Shown here piece by piece: positions 1-5,287 of a DNA stretch of 5,700 nucleotides. The DNA comes from an uncultured Shinella sp. (GTDB lineage: Bacteria; Pseudomonadota; Alphaproteobacteria; Rhizobiales; Rhizobiaceae). The notes beneath the pieces are model-generated. The model had not been told where the DNA came from and made no database searches. It worked only from the letters and a program-made list of their open reading frames with translations. Within the stretch, counting starts at the first letter, position 1. Each line of letters begins with the position of its first letter. The stretch spans positions 1 through 5,700 of the forward strand of contig CAMPIK010000186.1 in the NCBI GenBank assembly GCA_946886325.1, written 5' to 3'. Made by a program: the position numbers and the translations under genes.

Positions 1-60
1 GTGCTAGATTTTGCAGTTGAGGGGGAAGGCAGGAACGCAACCACCGGCGACCCCGGCCCC

Positions 61-132
61 CTCACCAACAAAATCTGAGACTTAGCCTGCGGCTAAATCT
101 CGATTTTGTATCCTCTCCCTCCAAGGGAGAGG
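61..132. repeat. Palindromic intergenic repeat element (rhizobial type)
   Basis: Two adjacent inverted repeats are visible. The first has arms 68-87 and 91-109 around a TGC loop; they pair almost fully, with one bulged T (76) and one mismatch (81/97). The second is a perfect 9-base stem, CCTCTCCCT (112-120) and AGGGAGAGG (124-132), around CCA. This layout resembles short mosaic palindromic repeats scattered between genes in Rhizobiaceae; that likeness is from memory and was not searched. It lies downstream of the minus-strand small gene ending at 172 and could fold in its 3' transcript as a terminator or stability element, though no long U-run follows the stem. Positions 1-60 show no gene or clear structure and may be more of the same element. 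Confidence 0.6.
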
Positions 133-171
133 AAATGCCGCATCCTCCGGCGGATAGAAAACGCCGCACCC

Positions 172-327
172 TCACGGCCGGATCAGCACCGTCAGCATCA
201 TCACGGCGATCGCGATCACGGCGATCTTCCAGAAGTCGCGGCGGTGGCGCAGCCCCGGCAGGCCGAGCGGCCTTATGATGTGGACCAGCATGGCGAGAAG
301 CAGCAGGACCGGCAGGACTTTCGACAT
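172..327 (-). CDS. Small two-helix membrane protein, 51 residues, function unknown
   Basis: Reading the minus strand from ATG at 327-325 gives 51 residues ending at TGA (174-172). Seen directly: a hydrophobic stretch at residues 4-18, a short basic, Pro/Gly-rich linker (about 19-33, containing IRPLGLPGLRHRR), and a second hydrophobic stretch at residues 35-49 ending in IRP. This suggests a hairpin inner-membrane protein with a positively charged loop, probably cytoplasmic. A strong Shine-Dalgarno AAGGAG (333-338) sits 5 bases before the ATG. Nearly all codons end in G or C, as in neighbouring genes, so this is unlikely to be a chance frame. I recall similar short hypothetical proteins in Rhizobiaceae but do not know a function. 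It is divergent from the MFS gene. No enzyme or transporter motif is visible, and an assembly or accessory role would be a guess. Confidence 0.72.
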   Translation of the reverse strand: MSKVLPVLLLLAMLVHIIRPLGLPGLRHRRDFWKIAVIAIAVMMLTVLIRP

Positions 328-344
328 GGTGGCTCCTTTCGCAC

Positions 345-398
345 CGTCCTGTCACACCGGCGCCGCTTTTCCAAGGGAGGACGCGCCTCGACAGGACG
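345..398 (-). promoter_or_regulatory. Inverted repeat in the leader of the 51-residue gene
   Basis: Perfect 9-base arms CGTCCTGTC (345-353) and GACAGGACG (390-398) enclose a second 5-base stem, GGCGC (359-363) and GCGCC (383-387), with a 19-base apical loop. On a minus-strand transcript the hairpin would end 6 bases before the Shine-Dalgarno of the small membrane protein gene. It could shape translation or mRNA stability, or be a dyad operator in the divergent intergenic region 328-498. I see no convincing sigma-70 promoter in this region for either gene. The best minus-strand match is TTGAT near 486-490 with CTATGG at 460-465, at overly long spacing. A weak GC stem followed by five T residues (417-435, plus) lies ahead of the MFS gene. 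Confidence 0.35.
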
Positions 399-498
399 AA
401 ACGAAATGCGAGGGGCGCCCCCGACCGGGCTTTTTGCACTGGAATTCCCCGGCATTCGGCCATAGTTCTGTCGAGACCCTGACAATCAAGAAAATACG

Positions 499-1776
499 AT
501 GCAAAAAAACCTGCTTTCCGTCTTCGCTCTCCTGCTCGGCACGCTGTTCCTCTTCCTCGGAAACGGCCTGCACAGCCTCTTGCTGCCGATGCGCGGTTCG
601 GCGGAAGGTTATTCGACCACCCTGCTCGGCCTGCTCGGCACGTCCTGGGCGAGCGGCTTCGTGCTCGGCTGCCTTCTTGCGCCGACGGTCGTCAAGCGCA
701 TCGGCCATGTGCGCGCCTTTTCGGGCTTTGCATCGCTGATCGCGATCATCGCGCTCCTGACCGGCATTCTGGTCGACCCCGTCTGGTGGGTGGTGCTGCG
801 CGCCGTCACCGGCTTCTCCACGGCCGGTTGCGTGATGATCATCGAAAGCTGGCTCAACGAGCGGGCGACGAACGAAAGCCGCGGGCTGATCTTCTCGCTC
901 TACATCGCCATCACGCTCTTCGGCGTCGTCGGCGGGCAGATGAGCGTGCCGCTCGGCGACGTCTCGACGCCGATCCTCTTCATGGTCGCCGGCATTCTCT
1001 ATTGCCTCGCCATGCTGCCGACCACGCTGTCGACGGCCGCCTCGCCGCAGCCGCTGAAACAGGTGCGCCTCGACATCCCCGCCCTCTTCCGCACCTCGCC
1101 GATCGCCTGCGTCGGCATCGTGCTGATCGGCATCGCCAATGGCGCCTTCGGCACGCTCGGCGCCGTCTTCGGCGCGGGCGCCGGCCTGTCATCAGGCACG
1201 ATCGCCACCATGATGAGCGTCACCATCTTCGCCGGCGCCGTCATGCAGCTTCCGGCCGGCCGCCTGTCGGATCGCATCGACCGCCGCTTCGTGCTGGCGG
1301 CGCTTGCGGCGGTTGCGGCCATCGCCGGCCTGCTGCTCTTCGTGCTCGAGCCGACCTCGGTCACCATGCTCCTGATCCTGATCGCCATCTACGGCGCCAC
1401 GGCCAATGCGCTCTATCCGATCGCCGTGTCGCATGCGAACGACTTCGCAAGCTCCGAGGATTTCGTGAAGGTTTCCGGCGGCCTGCTGCTGCTCTACGGT
1501 GTCGGCACGATCATCGGCCCGACGCTCGGCGGCCCGGTCATGTCGGCGATCGGTCCCTATTCGCTCTTCATGCTGACCTGCTGGTCGCATGTGCTGATCA
1601 CCGCCTACGCGATCTTCCGCAGCCGGCGCCGCGCCGCGCTGCCGGCCGAGTCGCGCGACGCCTATACCACAATCAATCCCGGCACGCTGACGACGCCGGA
1701 AAGCCTGCACCTGTCGCCGCGCGCCACGCAGACCTCGGAGACCGGGCTCGATACGGGGGAGGAGAAAGCCGCATGA
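499..1776 (+). CDS. MFS transporter, YcaD-like
   Basis: This 425-residue protein has about twelve hydrophobic segments spread over residues 5-373, as expected for a major facilitator superfamily permease in the inner membrane. The loop motif ESWLNERATNESRG (116-129) after helix 4 is characteristic of the YcaD-type MFS subgroup. GRLSDRIDRR (254-263) is the motif-A-like cytoplasmic loop between helices 8 and 9 in the second half. A hydrophilic tail of about 50 residues (374-425), rich in Thr, Ser and Pro, follows the last helix. Substrate is not predictable; members are mostly uncharacterised, and drug or metabolite efflux is only a possibility. ATG 499 is the first start that keeps helix 1 whole, although the ribosome-binding site before it is weak (AAGAAA). 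Its stop overlaps the start of the DUF1192 gene, implying co-transcription and coupled translation. Confidence 0.88.
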   Translation: MQKNLLSVFALLLGTLFLFLGNGLHSLLLPMRGSAEGYSTTLLGLLGTSWASGFVLGCLLAPTVVKRIGHVRAFSGFASLIAIIALLTGILVDPVWWVVLRAVTGFSTAGCVMIIESWLNERATNESRGLIFSLYIAITLFGVVGGQMSVPLGDVSTPILFMVAGILYCLAMLPTTLSTAASPQPLKQVRLDIPALFRTSPIACVGIVLIGIANGAFGTLGAVFGAGAGLSSGTIATMMSVTIFAGAVMQLPAGRLSDRIDRRFVLAALAAVAAIAGLLLFVLEPTSVTMLLILIAIYGATANALYPIAVSHANDFASSEDFVKVSGGLLLLYGVGTIIGPTLGGPVMSAIGPYSLFMLTCWSHVLITAYAIFRSRRRAALPAESRDAYTTINPGTLTTPESLHLSPRATQTSETGLDTGEEKAA

Positions 1777-1961
1777 CACTCCAGGACGACGACCGCCCGG
1801 CAAAAAAGACCGCGCACGAGATCGGCAGCGACCTGTCGCTGCTCTCAGTCGCAGAACTCTCCGCCCGCATCGCGCTTCTTCACGCCGAGATCGAACGACT
1901 CGAAGAAGAGAAGACACGGAAAGGCGCCAGCCGCGCCGCGGCAGAAGGCCTGTTTCGCTGA
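1773..1961 (+). CDS. DUF1192 family small coiled-coil protein
   Basis: This 62-residue protein matches the alphaproteobacterial DUF1192 (COG5509) family in length and pattern. It has a charged N-terminus (1-20), then LSVAELSARIALLHAEIERL (24-43) with a heptad-like hydrophobic pattern and the charged run EEEK (44-47), and a C-terminal SRAAAEGLF (53-61). It is likely a small cytoplasmic helical protein that forms a coiled coil; no function is established for the family that I know of. The start codon shares ATGA with the MFS stop (1773-1776), and a strong GGAGGAG ribosome-binding site lies inside the MFS tail at about 1758-1764, 8 bases upstream. The overlap suggests translation coupled to the transporter gene. 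There is no signal peptide or membrane segment. Confidence 0.88.
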   Translation: MTLQDDDRPAKKTAHEIGSDLSLLSVAELSARIALLHAEIERLEEEKTRKGASRAAAEGLFR

Positions 1962-2031
1962 TCGGGCGGGCGGTGAATTCCGGCGGGACTGTCGCATAAA
2001 TGCGCCTGCCCGGCACAAACCTGCCGTAGAG

Positions 2032-2063
2032 TTAACCAGCCATTAAGCTTCATCAGCTATTAA
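2032..2063 (+). promoter_or_regulatory. Perfect CtrA box with -10-like element (putative small RNA promoter)
   Basis: TTAA (2032-2035), seven bases, TTAA (2043-2046), then G: this is the full CtrA recognition sequence known from Caulobacter and Sinorhizobium. Downstream, CTATTA (2057-2062) resembles the rhizobial -10 (CTATAT), and the first TTAA half-site overlaps the expected -35 position. The spacing is about 20 bases, longer than the usual 17-18, as can occur at activator-dependent promoters. Transcription would begin at about 2068-2070. A GACTC (GANTC, the CcrM methylation motif) lies just downstream at 2085-2089. The box is direct observation; promoter activity is inferred. Confidence 0.6.
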
Positions 2064-2067
2064 TTGC

Positions 2068-2169
2068 ACATCCGGTTCTTGCCGGACTCAGACATTTTCT
2101 CCGCATGGCGAATGGGTCTGATTTTTCTCCCTGTTTTACCTTGAGAGCCGCTTTTGCGGCTCTTTTTTT
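2068..2169 (+). ncRNA. Candidate small RNA upstream of rcdA
   Basis: About 100 bases between a putative CtrA-dependent promoter and a canonical terminator contain three successive hairpins. Hairpin 1 is TCCGG (2071-2075) with CCGGA (2082-2086). Hairpin 2 has TCAGAC (2088-2093) with GTCTGA (2116-2121), continuing through ATT/AAT and CGC/GCG to an ATG loop (2105-2107). Hairpin 3 is the terminator (2144-2163). A pyrimidine-rich single-stranded stretch (2122-2140), containing TTTTTCTCCC, lies between hairpins 2 and 3 and could bind Hfq or pair with purine-rich ribosome-binding sites. No open reading frame of note is present. The alternative is that this is a 3' untranslated region of the MFS-DUF1192 operon, whose last stop lies about 180 bases before the terminator. 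Confidence 0.45.
2144..2169 (+). terminator. Intrinsic terminator before rcdA
   Basis: A perfect 8-base stem, AGAGCCGC (2144-2151) and GCGGCTCT (2156-2163), has a TTTT loop and is followed by a run of seven T (2163-2169). It ends transcripts from the MFS-DUF1192 operon and/or the candidate small RNA, so rcdA needs its own promoter downstream. Confidence 0.9.
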
Positions 2170-2217
2170 GTCCGCATTGTTCTTCCGGATCACGGCGGGA
2201 TCAAACAATTGTGGAGA

Positions 2218-2259
2218 TTAACCTTTTCTTAAGATTACGCTTGCGCGAAATGGGCTAAG
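2218..2259 (+). promoter_or_regulatory. Perfect CtrA box, putative rcdA promoter
   Basis: TTAA (2218-2221), seven bases (CCTTTTC), TTAA (2229-2232), then G is a second exact CtrA recognition sequence. It is about 120 bases before the rcdA start codon and downstream of the terminator at 2144-2169. If the second half-site overlaps the -35, GCTAAG (2254-2259) is a possible -10 resembling the Caulobacter GCTANAWC element. In an alternative reading, TTGTGG (2209-2214) is the -35 and TAAGAT (2230-2235) the -10, so CtrA would cover the -10 and repress. An 8-base palindrome ACAATTGT (2205-2212) abuts the box. The sign of regulation cannot be decided from sequence. Confidence 0.65.
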
Positions 2260-2352
2260 GGATCATCCTCCGGGAATGAAACGGCAGGGCGGAACACTCT
2301 TTCTCCTGTCTGCGTTACCTGAATTGTGATGCGTTTGAGCAGGGATTGAACC

Positions 2353-2871
2353 ATGTCCGATCGAGGATTGAACACCGTTAGCTTCGCCGGCCACGTCGCG
2401 GCCTCGGCGCAGTTCAAGTCCCTTTACGGCGAGGGCATGGGACTGGTCGAGGAAACGGCAAGCTATCTGGACGGCCCCGGCCGCCAGGCGGCAAAGGTCC
2501 TGCCGCGCATGGCCTCCGTGCTCTATGCGGCCGAATCCATGCGGCTCACCACCCGCCTCATGCAGATGGCCTCCTGGCTGCTGCTCCAGCGCGCCGTCAA
2601 CAATGGCGAAATGACGCGCGATCAGGTCATGTCGGAAAAGAACAAGGTCCGCCTCGACGGCTTCAACGTCGATCGCCATGCGCCCGGCTGGTCCGAACTG
2701 CCGGAAGCCTTCCGCGACCTCGTCGAACGCTCGCTCCGCCTGCAGAACCGCGTGGCGCTGCTCGACCGCGAAATGTACCGTCCGCAGGAGGTCCAGACCT
2801 TCGTTCCGGACAACCAGAACAGCGTCAAGGCGCAGATCGACCTGCTCAACACGGCCTTCGGCAACAATTGA
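2353..2871 (+). CDS. rcdA: Protease adaptor RcdA (DUF1465 family), regulator of CtrA degradation
   Basis: This 172-residue protein matches DUF1465, the family of Caulobacter RcdA, in full length. Conserved-looking blocks are FKSLYGEGMGLVEETASYLD (21-40) with GPGR following (41-44), YAAESMRLTTRLMQMASWLL (58-77), the segment GEMTRDQVMSEKNKVRL (85-101), and ELPEAFRDLVERSLRLQNRV (115-134). The C-terminal tail (about 142-172) is polar and probably flexible, as in RcdA. In Caulobacter, RcdA is a cytoplasmic, mainly helical adaptor acting with CpdR and PopA to deliver CtrA and other substrates to ClpXP during the cell cycle; a comparable role in rhizobia is expected. ATG 2353 is preceded by AGGGA (2341-2345) at a suitable distance and begins the conserved domain. 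A perfect CtrA box about 120 bases upstream suggests control by CtrA itself. The gene appears monocistronic, with a terminator 25 bases after the stop. Confidence 0.9.
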   Translation: MSDRGLNTVSFAGHVAASAQFKSLYGEGMGLVEETASYLDGPGRQAAKVLPRMASVLYAAESMRLTTRLMQMASWLLLQRAVNNGEMTRDQVMSEKNKVRLDGFNVDRHAPGWSELPEAFRDLVERSLRLQNRVALLDREMYRPQEVQTFVPDNQNSVKAQIDLLNTAFGNN

Positions 2872-2896
2872 GCTTCAGCGATAAACTGTCTCGTCG

Positions 2897-2921
2897 AACC
2901 CGGCCCTTGGCCGGGTTTTTT
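2897..2921 (+). terminator. Intrinsic terminator of rcdA
   Basis: A perfect 9-base stem, AACCCGGCC (2897-2905) and GGCCGGGTT (2909-2917), around CTT is followed by T residues to 2921. It lies 25 bases after the rcdA stop codon. Confidence 0.92.
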
Positions 2922-2963
2922 GTTGCCGGTAGACTTGCCAGCAGATTGGCCGGCGCAGACAGC

Positions 2964-2988
2964 AAAAAGCCCGGACGAAGCCGGGCTT
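2964..2988 (-). terminator. Intrinsic terminator of rpmE
   Basis: On the minus strand an 8-base stem, AAGCCCGG (2988-2981) and CCGGGCTT (2974-2967), with a 6-base loop runs into five T residues (complement of 2964-2968). It lies 42 bases after the rpmE stop and faces the rcdA terminator, so each convergent gene has its own. Confidence 0.9.
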
Positions 2989-3030
2989 GAAGATATCGAG
3001 AATAAAGTCGCCTGTCGGCGGAAGCGGTGC

Positions 3031-3252
3031 TTAGAGGCCGAGGCCTTCGAAGCGCTTCTTGAACTTGGAGACGCGGCCGCCGCGGTCCATGAGCTGCTGG
3101 TTGCCGCCGGTCCAGGCCGGGTGGGACTTGGGGTCGATTTCGAGGTTCATGACCGCACCTTCCGTACCCCAGGTCGAGCGGGTTTCGTATTCGGTGCCGT
3201 CGGTCATGACGACCTTGATCGTGTGGTATTCGGGATGGATATCAGCCTTCAT
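3031..3252 (-). CDS. rpmE: 50S ribosomal protein L31
   Basis: This 73-residue protein begins [12 protein letters not shown] and contains the L31 hallmarks TRSTWG (35-40), SHPAWTG (53-59) and the C-terminal [16 protein letters not shown] (58-73 region). It binds the large ribosomal subunit at the central protuberance and contributes to a bridge with the small subunit. There are no cysteines, so the zinc-binding CxxC pairs of the E. coli type are absent; this is a zinc-independent form. An upstream in-frame ATG would extend it to 104 residues, but that extension is unlike L31. ATG 3252 is preceded by a good ribosome-binding site, AGGAAGAG (minus, about 3258-3265). A promoter at 3370-3398 and a hairpin-bearing leader lie upstream. 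It is convergent with rcdA and divergent from the ABC transporter gene. Confidence 0.96.
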   Translation of the reverse strand: MKADIHPEYHTIKVVMTDGTEYETRSTWGTEGAVMNLEIDPKSHPAWTGGNQQLMDRGGRVSKFKKRFEGLGL

Positions 3253-3323
3253 GACACTCTTCCTGCTTGTTCCGGGGGCCAAATGTCGCATCGCGTTGCG
3301 GCGACCGGGCCAAAGACGTAAAT

Positions 3324-3352
3324 GAAGCCGCGGCCGGCCGGCCAACGGCTTC
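3324..3352 (-). promoter_or_regulatory. Hairpin in the rpmE 5' leader
   Basis: Arms GAAGCCG (3324-3330) and CGGCTTC (3346-3352) pair perfectly over 7 bases and enclose a GGCC-rich repeat able to add a further 4-base GGCC stem. It would sit within the roughly 110-base leader of rpmE mRNA if transcription begins near 3363. In E. coli, L31 is reported to regulate its own mRNA through the leader; an analogous role here is only a hypothesis. Confidence 0.35.
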
Positions 3353-3369
3353 CCAATTCGATGGCGAGC

Positions 3370-3398
3370 CTATACAGGAAGGCCAGCCGGATAACAAG
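3370..3398 (-). promoter_or_regulatory. Putative sigma-70-type promoter of rpmE
   Basis: On the minus strand, CTTGTT (3398-3393) and GTATAG (3375-3370) are separated by exactly 17 bases, close to the rhizobial housekeeping consensus CTTGAC-N17-CTATAT. Transcription would start near 3363, giving a leader of about 110 bases. The site lies upstream of the GTG start chosen for the ABC transporter and within the longer alternative reading of that gene. Confidence 0.5.
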
Positions 3399-3441
3399 AG
3401 CCGAAAGTCAATTCGTGCCAGCAGGCGCAGTGGGAGGAAGA

Positions 3442-5253
3442 GTGACGGAAGAGACGATCATCGAGGCGGCGCCCGGGCGTCAGCGCAAGTCCGTCCGCCC
3501 CCTCGCCCGGCTCTTTCCCTATATCGGCCGCTACCGCGGTCTCGTGGCCGGAGCCGTGGTCGCGCTCGTCGTTGCCGCAGCCACGACGCTGACCCTGCCG
3601 ATGGCCGTGCGCCGCATGATCGACCACGGGTTTTCCGAATCCGACGCCGGTTTCATCGACACCTATTTCGCCATGCTCTTCGTGCTGGCGATCGTTCTGG
3701 CGCTGGCAAGCGCCCTTCGCTACTTCTTCGTCATCACGCTCGGCGAGCGCATCGTCTCCGATCTGCGCCGCGACGTCTTCGATCATGTGACGAAGCTCTC
3801 GCCCGCCTTCTTCGACGAAAACCAGTCCGGCGAGATCGTCTCGCGGCTGACCGCCGATACGACGCAGATCAAGTCCGCCGTCGGCGCCACCGCCTCCGTC
3901 GCGCTCCGCAACACGATCCTGTGTCTCGGGGCGATCGCGATGATGGTCTATACGAGCCCGAAACTTTCGAGCCTCGTCATCGCGGCAATCCCGATCATCG
4001 TCTTCCCGCTCGTCGGCTTCGGCCGGTCGGTCCGCCGCCGCTCGCGCGAGGCGCAGGATACGCTTGCCGCCGCGTCCGCCTATGCCGGCGAGGCGATCGG
4101 TGCCGCCCGCACGGTCCAGGCCTTCAACGGCGAGGAGGCCGCGCGCCTCAGGTTTTCGACCGCCGTCGAACAGGCCTATTCAGCCGCCCGCGCGGCGATC
4201 CGGGCGCGGTCCCTGCTGACCGGCTTTGCCATCGCCATGGTCTTCGGCAGCGTCGTCGCCGTGCTCTGGTTCGGCGCACAGGATGTGCTCTCCGGCACCC
4301 TGTCGCCGGGCACGCTGGGGCAGTTCCTGCTCTATGCGGTCTTTGCCGCCGGCAGCCTCGGCGCGCTTTCGGAAGTCTGGGGCGAACTCTCGCAGGCGGC
4401 CGGTGCTGCCGAGCGGCTGACGGAACTGCTGGAGGAGACGCCCGCCATCGCCGCGCCCGCAAACCCCGTCGTCCTGCCGGAACCGGCCCGCGGCATCGTC
4501 GCCTTCGAGGATGTGCATTTCTCCTATCCGACGCGCCCCGGCTATCGCAGCGTCAACGGCCTGAGCTTCGCGGTCAGGCCCGGCGAGACCGTCGCCGTCG
4601 TTGGCCCGTCCGGCGCCGGCAAGAGCACGATCCTTTCACTGATTCTGCGCTTCTACGATCCGACCTCGGGAACCGTGACGCTCGACGGCGTCGATCTGCG
4701 CAGCGCCGACCCCGAAGCCGTGCGCCGGCGCATCGCCGTCGTGCCGCAGGACGTGACGATCTTCGCAGCCAGCGTGCGCGACAACATCGCCTTCGGCATG
4801 CCGGATATCGACGACGCCGCGATCAAGGCGGCGGCGGTCGCCGCACAGGCCGACGAATTCATCCGCCGTCTCGACAAGGGCTACGACACTGAGGTCGGCG
4901 AGCGCGGCGTGACGCTGTCCGGCGGCCAGCGCCAGCGTATCGCAATTGCTCGCGCAATCCTGAAGAAGGCGCCGCTTCTCCTGCTCGACGAGGCGACCTC
5001 GGCGCTCGACGCCGAAAGCGAGACGCTGGTGCAGAAGGCGCTCGACGGGCTGATGGGCGAGCGCACGACGATCGTCATTGCCCACCGGCTCGCAACCGTC
5101 CTCAAGGCCGACCGTATCCTCGTGATGGACCATGGCCGGATCGTCGAGGAAGGCACGCATGCCTCGCTCGTCCGCCAGAACGGGCTCTATGCCAAGCTCG
5201 CCCGGCTGCAATTCGAACACGGCGCGGAAGAGGCGCTGGCGGCGGCCAAATAG
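3442..5253 (+). CDS. ABC exporter half-transporter (fused membrane and ATPase domains)
   Basis: The 603-residue protein carries an N-terminal exporter-type transmembrane domain (about residues 24-325, six helices) and a C-terminal ATPase domain (about 352-590). Visible motifs are Walker A GPSGAGKST (388-396), Q-loop Q436, signature LSGGQ (492-496), Walker B LLLLDE (512-517), D-loop SALD (520-523) and H-loop H548, so the ATPase looks intact. It should work as a dimer in the inner membrane and export a lipid, drug or peptide; the substrate is not predictable, though MsbA-like and multidrug exporters are the nearest type. I chose GTG 3442 because GGAGG (3433-3437) lies 4 bases upstream and about 20 residues then precede the first helix. 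ATG 3322 or 3361 would add 40 or 27 atypical residues and would overlap the rpmE promoter and/or leader hairpin. No terminator is evident after the stop. Confidence 0.9.
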   Translation: MTEETIIEAAPGRQRKSVRPLARLFPYIGRYRGLVAGAVVALVVAAATTLTLPMAVRRMIDHGFSESDAGFIDTYFAMLFVLAIVLALASALRYFFVITLGERIVSDLRRDVFDHVTKLSPAFFDENQSGEIVSRLTADTTQIKSAVGATASVALRNTILCLGAIAMMVYTSPKLSSLVIAAIPIIVFPLVGFGRSVRRRSREAQDTLAAASAYAGEAIGAARTVQAFNGEEAARLRFSTAVEQAYSAARAAIRARSLLTGFAIAMVFGSVVAVLWFGAQDVLSGTLSPGTLGQFLLYAVFAAGSLGALSEVWGELSQAAGAAERLTELLEETPAIAAPANPVVLPEPARGIVAFEDVHFSYPTRPGYRSVNGLSFAVRPGETVAVVGPSGAGKSTILSLILRFYDPTSGTVTLDGVDLRSADPEAVRRRIAVVPQDVTIFAASVRDNIAFGMPDIDDAAIKAAAVAAQADEFIRRLDKGYDTEVGERGVTLSGGQRQRIAIARAILKKAPLLLLDEATSALDAESETLVQKALDGLMGERTTIVIAHRLATVLKADRILVMDHGRIVEEGTHASLVRQNGLYAKLARLQFEHGAEEALAAAK

Positions 5254-5287
5254 TCCAGCTGGTCGTCCGCAGCGAGAGACAGGCCGA

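Noticed and set aside
415..435. Possible terminator or attenuator ahead of the MFS gene
   Set aside because: The stem is only 4 bases (GCCC/GGGC) before five T residues; too weak to call on its own.
62..463. 133-residue minus-strand open frame
   Set aside because: It runs through the palindromic repeat and across the small membrane protein gene in another frame. Its C-terminus is translated repeat sequence and no domain is recognisable.
434..466. Possible promoter of the MFS gene (TTGCAC and CATAGT)
   Set aside because: The spacer is about 21 bases, outside the usual range, and both elements are poor matches.
786..1961. 391-residue plus-strand frame overlapping the MFS gene
   Set aside because: It is very rich in Arg, His and Ala, as expected of an out-of-frame reading of GC-rich coding DNA. 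Its last part is simply the DUF1192 gene read in frame.
1192..2016. 274-residue minus-strand frame opposite the MFS gene
   Set aside because: Arg/Gly-rich antisense shadow with no domain, overlapping two well-supported genes.
3267..4892. 541-residue plus-strand frame overlapping the ABC transporter
   Set aside because: Arg-rich shadow frame. The ABC exporter frame in the same DNA carries a full set of ATPase motifs.
4636..5220. 194-residue minus-strand frame opposite the ATPase domain
   Set aside because: Antisense to the conserved Walker and signature motifs, with no recognisable family and no ribosome-binding site considered convincing.
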